Below, piece by piece: positions 17,100-25,558 of a DNA stretch of 64,000 bases. The first letter of the stretch is position 1, and every line of letters begins with the position of its first letter. Source of the stretch: Kosmotoga arenicorallina S304 (GTDB lineage Bacteria > Thermotogota > Thermotogae > Petrotogales > Kosmotogaceae); NCBI RefSeq assembly GCF_001636545.1, contig NZ_JFHK01000020.1, forward strand, positions 1 through 64,000, in the 5' to 3' direction. A program made the position numbers and the translations under genes. The notes beneath the pieces were generated by a model. That model was not told the DNA's origin, ran no database searches, and was given only the letters and a program-made list of their open reading frames with translations.

Positions 17100-18050
17100 T
17101 TGAAAGCCCTTTACTACAACAATTACCTTGAATTGATAGATGTACCGGAACCGGCATTGGATAAAGGAGAAGCGTTGATAAAAATCCTTTATGCCGGCAT
17201 TTGCAATACCGATTTAGAAATCCTTAAGGGATACATGGGGTTTAAGGGAATACCGGGACATGAATTTGTAGGTGAAGTTGTCAAAGCCCCTGCCAATGAA
17301 GCGCTTGTTGGGAAACGCGTGGTGGGTGAAATAAACATCGCCTGCGGCCGTTGCGATATGTGCCTGGCGGGCAAAAGAAAGCATTGCCGAAACATAAGAA
17401 CACTGGGAATAAACAACTACAACGGTGTTTTTGCTGAATATGCAAAGCTTCCCATTGAAAACCTGCATCTTATTCCGGACGAAATCCCCGACACAGCTGC
17501 AACCCTTGTTGAACCTCTTGCTGCTGCATTTCAAGTGCTGGAGCAAGCTCATATAAAGCCCACTGATAGTGTTTGTGTCATAGGGGATGGTAAACTCGGG
17601 CTGTTGATCAGCATTGTTCTTGAGTATAAAGGGATTCGGCACATTCTGATAGGGAAACACCCCGAAAGGGCAAAAGAGATAATCCCTGAAGTCCAAACAC
17701 ACCTACCTTTTGAACTGAAAGGATTAGAAAATTCTTTTGACGTTGTAATTGAAGCGACGGGAAATGCAAAGGGCTTCACCTCAGCTATTGAATTTACCAA
17801 GCCCATGGGAACGCTTGTGCTCAAAAGCACCTTCGCAGCTGGGGAAAGCTTGAACCTATCCCCTGTGGTGGTAAAAGAACTTAACATCACAGGTTCCCGC
17901 TGTGGCCCCTTTGAACCGGCTATTAAATTTTTGACAGAGCACCATGAAAGGCTCAATAAGATGATAAGCGGTATTTTCCCGCTCAATGAATACCAGAAAG
18001 CCTTTGATACTGCCAAAGGGTCGTTGAAGGTATTGCTGAGGGTGGGCTGA
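17100..18050 (+). CDS. Zinc-dependent medium-chain alcohol/threonine dehydrogenase-like protein
   Basis: 316 residues, starting at TTG just after the previous stop, with AAGGTGA as ribosome site. The catalytic zinc ligands are visible as Cys in AGICNTDLE (about residue 36) and GHE in PGHEFVG (about 57). The structural zinc site is CGRCDMCLAGKRKHC (about 81-95). The NAD-binding motif is VIGDGKLGLLIS (about 161-172), followed by VIEATGN. At 316 residues it is shorter than the usual 340-350. Pairing with a trans-sulfuration enzyme suggests a role in amino-acid degradation, for instance handling a keto or hydroxy product, but that is inference. A second, similar gene lies at 48892-49863. Confidence 0.85.
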   Translation: MKALYYNNYLELIDVPEPALDKGEALIKILYAGICNTDLEILKGYMGFKGIPGHEFVGEVVKAPANEALVGKRVVGEINIACGRCDMCLAGKRKHCRNIRTLGINNYNGVFAEYAKLPIENLHLIPDEIPDTAATLVEPLAAAFQVLEQAHIKPTDSVCVIGDGKLGLLISIVLEYKGIRHILIGKHPERAKEIIPEVQTHLPFELKGLENSFDVVIEATGNAKGFTSAIEFTKPMGTLVLKSTFAAGESLNLSPVVVKELNITGSRCGPFEPAIKFLTEHHERLNKMISGIFPLNEYQKAFDTAKGSLKVLLRVG

Positions 18051-18059
18051 CTTTTTCAG

Positions 18060-18893
18060 TTAAAAAAGTACATTATAGGTGATTTTATATAACCCTTGTG
18101 GGTAGTTAAGATCGGCTATTTTGGTTAATTCTCCAGATTCCATATTGTAGCTGTAAAAGCCATTGCCGAAGTTAGAGACAAAATACAGAATGCTTTCCTC
18201 CGCAACAATACCGGTAACATGTGCCGGGAAACCATCATCTATTAACACCGGATCGGTAGAAGCGCTGAATTTATAAATCGCGTTTCCAGCAGAGGTGTAT
18301 ATATAGTAAGAATCTTCGTGCTTGGCGAAAACTCCCAGCCATCCAAAATCAAAAGATTTGAATATTTCTGCTGTTCCATCTGAAATATTAACTTTGATCA
18401 CATTATTGTAGCCATCCTCAGATAACAGGAACGTGTTATTGTCCAGGAATATTCCATAAGCACTTTGAAGAATAACTGGATTGCCACTAAATTCGATGGT
18501 TTTAATGAAATTTCCATCATAATCATAAAAGTCTATATCATCTGTGTCGTTGTGCACGGATGCTATTATCCCAAATCCAGCGTAGATATACCCCCCTGTC
18601 AATGAATCATACGTTCTTAGAAGAAGGAATTTCCCGGATGAATAGTCATAAATTTCATTCAATGTAAAGAGGAGTTTTGCTTCGTTGTCAACGCAAAAAG
18701 AGTGAGCTTTAATTCCTGTTGTAAAGGAGCCTTCATTGGAGATTTCAATAATTGTGCTGTTAGCTAATGTCAAAAAACTTTCAACCGTTTTAGATGACGT
18801 ATCTGTAGGGGAGCAAGAAGCTGAATGTTCCGCAAGGATAAACGTAGTTGATAATAGGATAAATATCATAAAGAAAATTCTGCTCTTTTTCAT
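18060..18893 (-). CDS. Exported protein with propeller-like repeats, function unknown
   Basis: 277 residues. The signal peptide spans MKKSRIFFMIFILLSTTFILA. The mature part contains repeated strand blocks of about 40-45 residues (GIKAHSFCVD..LLFTLNEIY, GYIYAGFGIIASVH, YGIFLDNNTFLLSEDGYNN, GVFAKHEDSYYIYTSAG, GIVAEESILYFVSNFGNGFY). These resemble blades of an NHL/YVTN-type beta-propeller. Two Cys lie near the mature N-terminus and one further in, but there is no clear lipobox. The ATG has a GGGGGTGAT ribosome site. It converges with the dehydrogenase and stands alone. The fold is inferred from repeat pattern only. Confidence 0.65.
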   Translation of the reverse strand: MKKSRIFFMIFILLSTTFILAEHSASCSPTDTSSKTVESFLTLANSTIIEISNEGSFTTGIKAHSFCVDNEAKLLFTLNEIYDYSSGKFLLLRTYDSLTGGYIYAGFGIIASVHNDTDDIDFYDYDGNFIKTIEFSGNPVILQSAYGIFLDNNTFLLSEDGYNNVIKVNISDGTAEIFKSFDFGWLGVFAKHEDSYYIYTSAGNAIYKFSASTDPVLIDDGFPAHVTGIVAEESILYFVSNFGNGFYSYNMESGELTKIADLNYPQGLYKITYNVLF

Positions 18894-19100
18894 CGTATCA
18901 CCCCCGATGATGAATTCATAAAAGATGATTTTGTATATAGGTAAGAGTTTAAGAAGAAACTTGAATTTGGCAAAGCATTATAGCACCAATCGCGTGAAAA
19001 TCAAACATTTTTCTATTCCATGATCAAAAAAACGTTAGAAGTTTTCTAAAAATATTCAAAACCTAATTGAATTCATGGCTTTTAATTAATACTTAAAAAA
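18894..19100. other. AT-rich intergenic stretch without recognised gene
   Basis: This forms the left part of a 281-bp divergent gap between the exported protein and the ABC exporter. It is very AT-rich and contains no frame with a ribosome site or RNA-gene signature that I can see. The exporter promoter begins just to the right. Confidence 0.5.
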
Positions 19101-19115
19101 GTTCGCTTTGCGAAC
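19101..19115 (+). promoter_or_regulatory. Palindrome next to the ABC exporter promoter
   Basis: GTTCGC-TTT-GCGAAC is a perfect 6-bp inverted repeat with a 3-nt spacer, lying 1 bp before the -35 hexamer. It is a candidate operator for an unknown regulator. Confidence 0.45.
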
Positions 19116-19116
19116 C

Positions 19117-19145
19117 TTGACAGTGCCTGTTCGAAAATGTATCAT
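19117..19145 (+). promoter_or_regulatory. Sigma-70 type promoter of the ABC exporter
   Basis: TTGACA (19117-19122), a 17-bp spacer and TATCAT (19140-19145) form a near-consensus promoter. Transcription should begin near 19152, about 23 nt before the start codon. Confidence 0.8.
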
Positions 19146-19174
19146 CTTTTTAGTAGCCATTTAGGGGGATGTAT

Positions 19175-20935
19175 ATGCTGAAAAGATTTATTGCTTATTA
19201 CAAGCCTCATCTGTTTCTCTTCTCGATTGATATGGTATGTGCTTTTTTGATTGCCGGAATAGATCTGTTTTTTCCGAGTATCACCAAAAAAGCGCTGGAC
19301 CAATATATTCCGCAACGTGATTTCAACGGGCTTATTACGGTATCCATTGTTCTGGGAATTCTCTTTCTTTTCAGGGCATTTTTTACTTATGTAGTTAATT
19401 ATTGGGGGCATATTGTAGGTGTGAGAATGGAATATAACATGCGGAAGGACGTTTTCTCTCACATCCAGACACTATCTTTTAGTTTCTTCGACAAAGTGCG
19501 AACGGGGAAGATAATGTCGAGGATTATAAACGATTTGAGGGATATCACTGAACTGGCTCACCATGGACCAGAAGACCTTTTCATCTCTCTTATAACTCTT
19601 GTCGGAGCCTTTATCATTCTCATGAGAACTGATTGGAGGCTCACTTTGATGATTTTCACTTATATTCCTTTCCTTGTGTGGTTTGGGATAAAGAAAAGGC
19701 AAAAGATGTCGCGGGCTTTCATGACTGAAAGAAGGCGAATTGCCGACGTCAATGCCCAGTTGGAAAACAGCATTTCCGGAATACGACTTGCAAAATCCTT
19801 TACGAATGAGGATTTTGAAAGGGAAAAATTTGACGAAGGGAACAAAAGATTTGTAGAGTCAAGGAAACGTGCTCTAAAAGCCATGGCTGAAATGTTCACA
19901 GGAGTTGACCTTCTTTCGAACATGCTCAAACTCACGGTGCTTTTGATTGGCGGTTACCTTACCTTAAAAAGAATTATCACACCCGGTTCATTGGTTGCGT
20001 ACTTCTTATACGTAGAGCTGTTCTTGCAGCCAATACGAAGGCTTATGATGCTCGCACAACAATATGAGGCAGGAATGGCTGGGTTCAAAAGGTTTATTGA
20101 GATAATGGATACGAAACCCGATATTGTTGACAGGGAAGGCGCAATTGAGCTGGGAAGAGTAAGAGGGGATATTGAGATAAAGAATGTTTCGTTCTCTTAT
20201 GATGGCGGCGAAAAGGTTTTAAGAAATATAAGTCTGAAAATCCCAGCTGGAAAGACCGTTGCCCTTGTGGGTCCTTCTGGTGGTGGCAAGACCACTTTAT
20301 GCCATCTCATACCGAGATTTTATGAAATATCTGAAGGAGAGATTTTGATAGATGGGATAAACATAAAGGATGTAACATTGAAATCTTTAAGAAGGAATAT
20401 AGGGATTGTTCAACAGGATGTTTTCCTCTTTGCTGGAACTATAAGGGATAACATCGCATATGGTAAAGGCAACGCAACCGAGGAAGAAATAGTAGAAGCG
20501 GCGAAGCGCGCAAATATACACGATTTTATTATGACACTCGAAGATGGATACGATACGTATGTTGGCGAGAGAGGAGTCAGGCTTTCCGGCGGGCAAAAGC
20601 AGAGAGTTTCAATAGCAAGGGTTTTCCTGAAAAATCCACCTATATTAATTCTCGATGAAGCAACTTCAGCGCTGGATAATGAGACCGAATTAAAAATTCA
20701 GCAATCTCTTGAAGAGCTTTCAAAAGGAAGAACCTCGCTCGTCATAGCCCACAGGCTTTCCACAATTAAGCATGCCGATGAGATTATCGTTATAACCAAA
20801 GATGGGATAATAGAACGTGGTTCCCATGAAGAATTATTGAAGTCGAAAGGTCATTATTACAGGCTTTATAAATCACAATTCAGAGGATATATCCCTGATT
20901 CTTTCGATGAAGAGCAAGCTGGCAACCTCGTCTGA
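19175..20935 (+). CDS. ABC exporter, fused membrane and ATPase domains (MsbA/multidrug type)
   Basis: 586 residues from the ATG at 19175. An ATG 6 bp earlier touches the GGGGG ribosome site and is rejected. The N-terminal half holds six membrane helices of the ABC exporter type I fold. The ATPase domain contains Walker A GPSGGGKTTL (about 366-375), Q-loop QQDVFLFAGTIRDNIAYG, signature LSGGQKQRVSIAR, Walker B ILILDEATSALD and the His switch IAHRLSTI. Proteins of this kind work as homo- or heterodimers and export lipids, peptides or drugs. No second half-transporter is adjacent, so a homodimer is more likely. It has its own strong promoter and converges with the ABC-2 operon. Confidence 0.92.
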   Translation: MLKRFIAYYKPHLFLFSIDMVCAFLIAGIDLFFPSITKKALDQYIPQRDFNGLITVSIVLGILFLFRAFFTYVVNYWGHIVGVRMEYNMRKDVFSHIQTLSFSFFDKVRTGKIMSRIINDLRDITELAHHGPEDLFISLITLVGAFIILMRTDWRLTLMIFTYIPFLVWFGIKKRQKMSRAFMTERRRIADVNAQLENSISGIRLAKSFTNEDFEREKFDEGNKRFVESRKRALKAMAEMFTGVDLLSNMLKLTVLLIGGYLTLKRIITPGSLVAYFLYVELFLQPIRRLMMLAQQYEAGMAGFKRFIEIMDTKPDIVDREGAIELGRVRGDIEIKNVSFSYDGGEKVLRNISLKIPAGKTVALVGPSGGGKTTLCHLIPRFYEISEGEILIDGINIKDVTLKSLRRNIGIVQQDVFLFAGTIRDNIAYGKGNATEEEIVEAAKRANIHDFIMTLEDGYDTYVGERGVRLSGGQKQRVSIARVFLKNPPILILDEATSALDNETELKIQQSLEELSKGRTSLVIAHRLSTIKHADEIIVITKDGIIERGSHEELLKSKGHYYRLYKSQFRGYIPDSFDEEQAGNLV

Positions 20936-21745
20936 TTAAAGCTTTATGTCTGTCCTGCTAAAAATCAAGCCTCCCGCAAGCAGGAAAACGCCTGAAATGA
21001 GTATTATTATCAAAGAATTGCCGAGCATGATCTGATTGTTCTTTATGGTGTCTATAAGGGGAATATAACGGAAAATGCTGATTATAGACATCCATTCAAG
21101 GTTTTCGAAGCTTCTGCCCAGAGAATCCCCGAAGTACATAAAGATAATGAGCCCGATAGAAATAGAAGTGTTAAGGGAGCTTTTCTGCACAATCACCGAT
21201 ATCATCGTGGCAAGCGCCGCAAAGAATACCTGGACTGTAAGAGCATAGAGTCCAAAAGCATAGAGGATTCTTACGCTGTATTCCTGGGTTACAAAGGCAT
21301 CGAATAACCTGATCTCAAAAAACGTGAATGTCCCGGCGAGTATTAAAATAAAGCTAAACATCACAGAGAGCTTTGAAAGAAAAACAGTCAATCGCGAACA
21401 GGGTTTGACAAGGAGATATTCAATAGTTTTTTGCTCGAATTCCTTTGAAAACATTGAACCAGCAAGCATGGACGAGAATACAGCTGATAGGATGTACACA
21501 AAGCTCATGCCTTCAGACCCGAACAACCCTTCAGGCTTTGTCAGCAATTCTGGCTCAAAGCTGAATATCTGCAAAAGCAATTTTGGCATTTTTTCTATGA
21601 ATTTAAGCATTGCTTCTGATTGCTGAAGGATTTGATCTGTGAGGGGTATATACATCAAAGCAAAGGCTACAAAAATCGTTGTCCAGATTATAAATGAGCG
21701 AAGATTCCACTTAAATTCCTTTCTGTATATGTTGGCAAAGCTCAT
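20936..21745 (-). CDS. ABC-2 type transporter permease
   Basis: 269 residues with about six hydrophobic helices. A single helix near the N-terminus (SFIIWTTIFVAFALMYIPL) and an extracytoplasmic loop of about 70 residues are followed by five clustered helices, the ABC-2 permease layout. The motif FSKEFEQKTIEYLLVKPCSR after helix 2 is the usual coupling segment. The start ATG overlaps the stop of the ATPase gene (ATGA), so the two form an export pair. The substrate is not known. Pairs of this kind often export antibiotics, peptides or lipids. Confidence 0.85.
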   Translation of the reverse strand: MSFANIYRKEFKWNLRSFIIWTTIFVAFALMYIPLTDQILQQSEAMLKFIEKMPKLLLQIFSFEPELLTKPEGLFGSEGMSFVYILSAVFSSMLAGSMFSKEFEQKTIEYLLVKPCSRLTVFLSKLSVMFSFILILAGTFTFFEIRLFDAFVTQEYSVRILYAFGLYALTVQVFFAALATMISVIVQKSSLNTSISIGLIIFMYFGDSLGRSFENLEWMSIISIFRYIPLIDTIKNNQIMLGNSLIIILISGVFLLAGGLIFSRTDIKL

Positions 21746-22617
21746 TTTTCAACCCCCTCAGCGTAAAATTCCATAAAGGATTCCTCTAAAGAGGGATTTC
21801 TTATCAGCAGGTCGTCGAATTCAAGATTTACCAGTTCATTCAGAAAGCTTCTTAGCTCCGTTCGATTTATGGAGAAGGTGAATTCTCTTCCATTATGATT
21901 GACTAGTTCATACCCGCTCAATTTTTCGGGCTTTTTAAGTCCGTATAGTGTTACCAGCTTTCTCGTATATTTGCGTATATCTTTCATTGCAAGCTCTTTG
22001 ATTAAGTTCCCTTCTTTTATTACCCCAACCCTCTGGCAAAGGCGTTCAACCTCTGTCAGAACATGAGAAGAAAACAATATTATTGTCCCCTTTTCACGTT
22101 CCTTTTCAAGCAGCTCATACAGTTTGCTTTGAAGCAAAGGATCAAGCCCATTGGTGGGTTCGTCCATGATGAGGAATTTGGGCTTGTGAACAAGCGCCTG
22201 GAGAATTCCAACCTTTTTCTTGTTTCCCTGCGAAAGCTCTTTGAACTTCTTTTCAACATCAATGTTTAAGAACTCTACCAATTCTTTTTCATAATCGCTT
22301 TCGATTTGGGGATAAAAGTTTCGGTTAAATTTCAAAAACTCCTTTATCCTCATTTCCGGGTAGAAGTTAACCTCGCCAGGCAGATATCCTATTTTGTTTT
22401 TTACATGATTTAGCTCTTTCGGAATATCATGCTCACCAATTTTTACAGTGCCGGAGTCTTTGTAAAGCAACCCCAAAATAATGCGAATAGTGGTGGTTTT
22501 TCCAGCACCGTTAGGCCCGATAAGCCCGTAAATCTCCCCGGGCTTGATTGTGAAGCTGACGTCTTCCACTCCCCTATGCTTCCCATAATACTTTTTCAAG
22601 TGCTCAGCAACAAGCAT
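21742..22617 (-). CDS. ABC-2 type transporter ATPase
   Basis: 291 residues with Walker A GPNGAGKTTT (about 34-43), signature LSQGNKKKVGI, Walker B FLIMDEPTNGLDP and His switch FSSHVLTE. The last about 70 residues form the accessory domain common in BcrA/CcmA-like ATPases. The start ATG follows AAAGGGGGAAG. It is first in a two-gene minus-strand operon with the permease, with 4 bp overlap. The region upstream is divergent from an exported protein gene and contains TATAAA-like elements. Confidence 0.9.
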   Translation of the reverse strand: MLVAEHLKKYYGKHRGVEDVSFTIKPGEIYGLIGPNGAGKTTTIRIILGLLYKDSGTVKIGEHDIPKELNHVKNKIGYLPGEVNFYPEMRIKEFLKFNRNFYPQIESDYEKELVEFLNIDVEKKFKELSQGNKKKVGILQALVHKPKFLIMDEPTNGLDPLLQSKLYELLEKEREKGTIILFSSHVLTEVERLCQRVGVIKEGNLIKELAMKDIRKYTRKLVTLYGLKKPEKLSGYELVNHNGREFTFSINRTELRSFLNELVNLEFDDLLIRNPSLEESFMEFYAEGVEK

Positions 22618-22844
22618 TTGTCTTCCCCCTTTATAGATTCATTTTATCATTAATTGAAAGCACAGGGGAAATTTCATCTCGAGAATCCTCTTTGGATGCA
22701 AAATAAAAATCAAAATAGCGAAAATGCCAATCACTAAAAAAAGTCTAAAAACTTAGCACTTTATTCTGTACACAGTTTTTAAATTTCTATTTTTATTTGG
22801 TTCAAAAGGATAGAATTGCTAATGCAAAGAGTGGGGGGATTCCT

Positions 22845-23891
22845 ATGGTGGTGAAAAGGTTTCTCGTAATGCTAATGGGCTTGCTTATCGCAGTTACAGC
22901 ATTTTGCGAAATATCAATACTTGCGCCGGATTTTGACCTTGGACCCCTCAACATTGAAAATCCGGCGACTTTTAACAATCAGGAGTTCTGGTTTGAAGTA
23001 TTGAGAGACAGTCCTGTAACCATTATGGCTGACTACGAAATCTACATAATCTTGACTTCAGGCGATGTGCTCATACCCGATAAATTTCTCGATCTATTCC
23101 TTACACATATTTTTCACTATGAAAACGGTTCATACGTTAATGAAAATATCACTCCGTGGCACCAATTTCCTGACGACGGCTCCTTTTACGTAAACGCACC
23201 TTACACCCATGAAAAATTCTGGCTAAAGCTCTTTTTCCCTTATGACTATCAAGCCAATTTTGATGACGACTGGTGCATCAGGTTCAAATCGGCAGAGTAT
23301 AGGGTGGAAATCGTAATCACTATAATTCCAGAACCACCAGGCGGAGGAGGAGATGGACATGTAACATATACTCCAGGGGGTTGGGGAGCTCCTCCACATG
23401 GGAACAATCCCGGTGCATATTTACACGCCAACTTCAGCACCGCTTTCCCGGAAGGGTTGACCATAGGTGTTGAAGGAGTGGGACGCTACGTGAGATTTAC
23501 CAGCGCTCAAGCAATTACGGATTATCTGCCAGCAGGTGGCACTCCAGCTACGATTAGCACTTTCTATGTTAACCCTGCAACAACGGATCTGAGCAATGAG
23601 TTAGTTACCCAGATGGTTGCTCTGGCACTGAACATTGGGTTCGATTTGTACGATCCTGATTTCGCTCCAGCAACATCAAATCTTGCAGGGCTCGTTCTTG
23701 GCTATCCGCTAAGTGTACCACCTTCTGAAAGATATATGGAAGGCATGACTGTAGCGGAAATAATGGCGCTCGCAAATCAGATTCTGGCAGGTGAATCAAC
23801 AGCTTACACCCCCTCGCAGGTAACAGATGTAATTACCATTATCAATGAAAACTTTGACAACGGAACAACTGACAACGGCTATCTTCATTGA
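22845..23891 (+). CDS. Exported two-part protein with Gly/Pro linker, function unknown
   Basis: 348 residues from the ATG at 22845 (GGGGGG ribosome site). The signal peptide MVVKRFLVMLMGLLIAVTAFC is followed by an N-terminal beta-rich domain (to about residue 165). A linker with PEPPGGGGDG and GGWGAPPHGNNPG connects to a C-terminal domain of about 150 residues. That domain ends in VTDVITIINENFDNGTTDNGYLH. Its Asp/Asn-rich stretches (NIGFDLYDPDF, MTVAEIMALANQILAG) resemble C-terminal regions of extracytoplasmic proteins that I recall from other phyla, but I cannot name the family. A terminator follows directly. No neighbour hints at function. Confidence 0.7.
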   Translation: MVVKRFLVMLMGLLIAVTAFCEISILAPDFDLGPLNIENPATFNNQEFWFEVLRDSPVTIMADYEIYIILTSGDVLIPDKFLDLFLTHIFHYENGSYVNENITPWHQFPDDGSFYVNAPYTHEKFWLKLFFPYDYQANFDDDWCIRFKSAEYRVEIVITIIPEPPGGGGDGHVTYTPGGWGAPPHGNNPGAYLHANFSTAFPEGLTIGVEGVGRYVRFTSAQAITDYLPAGGTPATISTFYVNPATTDLSNELVTQMVALALNIGFDLYDPDFAPATSNLAGLVLGYPLSVPPSERYMEGMTVAEIMALANQILAGESTAYTPSQVTDVITIINENFDNGTTDNGYLH

Positions 23892-23922
23892 TTTTTGATC
23901 TGTGAAGTTATCTTTTGATATA

Positions 23923-23946
23923 GCTCTCCTTCGGGAGAGCGCTTTT
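23923..23946 (+). terminator. Rho-independent terminator after the exported protein gene
   Basis: GCTCTCC-TTCG-GGAGAGC, a 7-bp stem with a UUCG tetraloop, followed by GCTTTT. It lies 31 bp after the stop codon at 23889-23891. Confidence 0.82.
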
Positions 23947-24018
23947 CATTATTGCAAAAAATATCCGTTGATTTTCATCATATTTGTGTTATATTGTATT
24001 TTGAACAGCGGAGGTGAT

Positions 24019-24231
24019 ATGGTGGAAGGCGACACTTGCCCGTATTATAGTATGTGCCCTGTTGCGAGAGCTTATGAACGCGGGGTTATCGATTCTGAGT
24101 GGGCAAATATGTATTGCAGTTCAAACTGGAAGGATTGTTCGAGGTTTCAACTTGAAGACCCGCTTTCTTACGAATTCGAAGGAGTTCTTCCAGATGGAAG
24201 CATAGATGAAGATTTAGAAAATGAATATTAA
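24019..24231 (+). CDS. Small cysteine-rich protein, possible metal or Fe-S binder
   Basis: 70 residues from the ATG at 24019, which follows a near-perfect GGAGGTGAT ribosome site. The longer upstream frame begins before the previous terminator and is discarded. Four cysteines are arranged as C-x5-C near residues 6-12 (CPYYSMC), and C-x6-C in the middle (YCSSNWKDC). The C-terminus is acidic. The pattern suggests a zinc or iron-sulfur site. The family is not identified with certainty. It is flanked by terminators on both sides, so it is a monocistronic gene. Confidence 0.72.
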   Translation: MVEGDTCPYYSMCPVARAYERGVIDSEWANMYCSSNWKDCSRFQLEDPLSYEFEGVLPDGSIDEDLENEY

Positions 24232-24260
24232 AAAGGTGAGAGAAGCTCTCACCTTTATTT
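24232..24260. terminator. Bidirectional terminator shared by convergent genes
   Basis: AAAGGTGAGAG-AAG-CTCTCACCTTT is an 11-bp perfect stem with T-rich runs on both strands. It overlaps the stop codon of the DUF4438 gene on the minus strand and directly follows the cysteine-rich gene on the plus strand. Confidence 0.85.
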
Positions 24261-25109
24261 TATATAATAGGATAAGTTAGCTTTCTCATCTATAACGGGA
24301 ACTATGAGCTCCTTATTGGTAGTGAGAATTATTGTCACTCCCGGTCCGTGCCCGGTGATAATGCAGTCCCCATGTACTACAACCCCGATGGTTATAGCCC
24401 CTTCCATATATCCACCCAGTCCAAATGAGTTATTGTGATTTTCAATAGCTACGAAATCCCCAATACAGAGTTTATCCAATCCTAATTTTCCAATCAGTAC
24501 TTTGTCGTTTGTTATAATGTCGTAATCGCCACCTGCAGGGTTTCCAGAACCTACTCCCGAGCCCATAAGGTATCCTGGAACAACAGCTTTTACAGGGAAA
24601 TACAGCTTTTTATCTTTTTCCTCTACTGGTATTTTTTCAAAAAGTGCCGGGTCGATATTATACGTGCGAATCCCGGGATGATCCTCAAGAACCAAACCGT
24701 TTCCCCAACCTTTCACCTGAATTTTGTCTCCTATTGCAAGCTTTTCTTTGACATCCTGGCTGAAATGAATTAGAACGTGATTGATTCCACCGTGTTTTCC
24801 TATTACATATCCCTTTGCATCTTTAGCCTTTCCAGTTAAGACTATTGCTTCGTTGCCAATGCAGGAGTATTTTAAATAGGCGGCGTTCATCGCGTCATTG
24901 GGGTTTTTCGTTGAAACGTCCGGTTCTACATGGTCTCCGGCCATTTTATAAGCGCTGTCTCCGAGAGTGAAATTGTAGGTTATGCCTCCGGTTCCCGGGA
25001 AGAGCCATGGCGTACCATCAATTGCCAATCTGAAAGGAGCCCTGGTAACTGGATGCGCCACTTCTCCAGATACAGAAATTTTCACCACCCTGTCCTTATT
25101 GGTTCTCAT
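24255..25109 (-). CDS. DUF4438 family protein
   Basis: 284 residues from the ATG at 25109, chosen for the GGGAGGG ribosome site. An 11-codon extension overlaps the upstream gene. The sequence matches the DUF4438 type known from Thermotoga: VSGEVAHPVTRAPFRLAIDGTPWLFPGTGGITYNF near the N-terminus, then GDHVEPDVS, HGGINHVLIHF and VVPGYLMGSGVGSGNPAGGDYDI. ENHNNSFGLGGYMEGAITIGVVVHGD and GHGPGVTIILT complete it. The many Gly-His segments suggest a compact beta fold with possible metal or ligand sites, but no activity is established. The gene lies 29 bp after the DUF3795 gene on the same strand and is probably in one operon with it. Confidence 0.8.
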   Translation of the reverse strand: MRTNKDRVVKISVSGEVAHPVTRAPFRLAIDGTPWLFPGTGGITYNFTLGDSAYKMAGDHVEPDVSTKNPNDAMNAAYLKYSCIGNEAIVLTGKAKDAKGYVIGKHGGINHVLIHFSQDVKEKLAIGDKIQVKGWGNGLVLEDHPGIRTYNIDPALFEKIPVEEKDKKLYFPVKAVVPGYLMGSGVGSGNPAGGDYDIITNDKVLIGKLGLDKLCIGDFVAIENHNNSFGLGGYMEGAITIGVVVHGDCIITGHGPGVTIILTTNKELIVPVIDEKANLSYYIK

Positions 25110-25138
25110 GCAATCCCTCCCATATATATCATTATTGA

Positions 25139-25474
25139 TCAAAATCTCTTTCTGATATCTTCAAGGTTTTTCTTTGCTTCCGGGACCTGATCGAAGAATT
25201 CAGAAAGCATTTGACAGGGAAATTCGGAACAATATGCGCAGTTCTTTACTCTTTTCCCCCGAGCGCATTTACGAATTGAACATTCATAGCAGTGAGAAAA
25301 CAACACATTTCCTTCACTCAAACAACCTTCACAATTGATATCCTCAGGCTTAATATCGGCGTTGAACATCTCAGACCATTCTTTTGCGGTTTCTTTTCTT
25401 TTGGCATCATCATTGTTTATTGTGGCTATATATGCGGGACATTCAATGCAATTGATTCCACAGCAAGCTATCAT
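25139..25474 (-). CDS. DUF3795 family cysteine-rich protein
   Basis: 111 residues. The N-terminus MIACCGINCIECPAYIAT is the DUF3795 signature. INCEGCLSEGNVLFSHCYECSIRKCARGK then supplies further Cys pairs, and VKNCAYCSEFPCQML follows. Together they probably bind zinc or an iron-sulfur cluster. The function of the family is unknown. The start ATG has a GGGGGAGGAG-type ribosome site. It heads a short minus-strand unit with DUF4438. Confidence 0.85.
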   Translation of the reverse strand: MIACCGINCIECPAYIATINNDDAKRKETAKEWSEMFNADIKPEDINCEGCLSEGNVLFSHCYECSIRKCARGKRVKNCAYCSEFPCQMLSEFFDQVPEAKKNLEDIRKRF

Positions 25475-25558
25475 TTATCTCCTCCCCCTTTATAATTAGT
25501 GAAACAGAACAATCATTACCAGTATACAACCAGCGTCCCAGGTTAGTGCAAAATCGGG

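Noticed and set aside
19101-19115. Member of the mini-hairpin array family
   Set aside because: Same 6-3-6 size, but it is single, has a TTT loop, and lies exactly at a promoter, so an operator is more likely.
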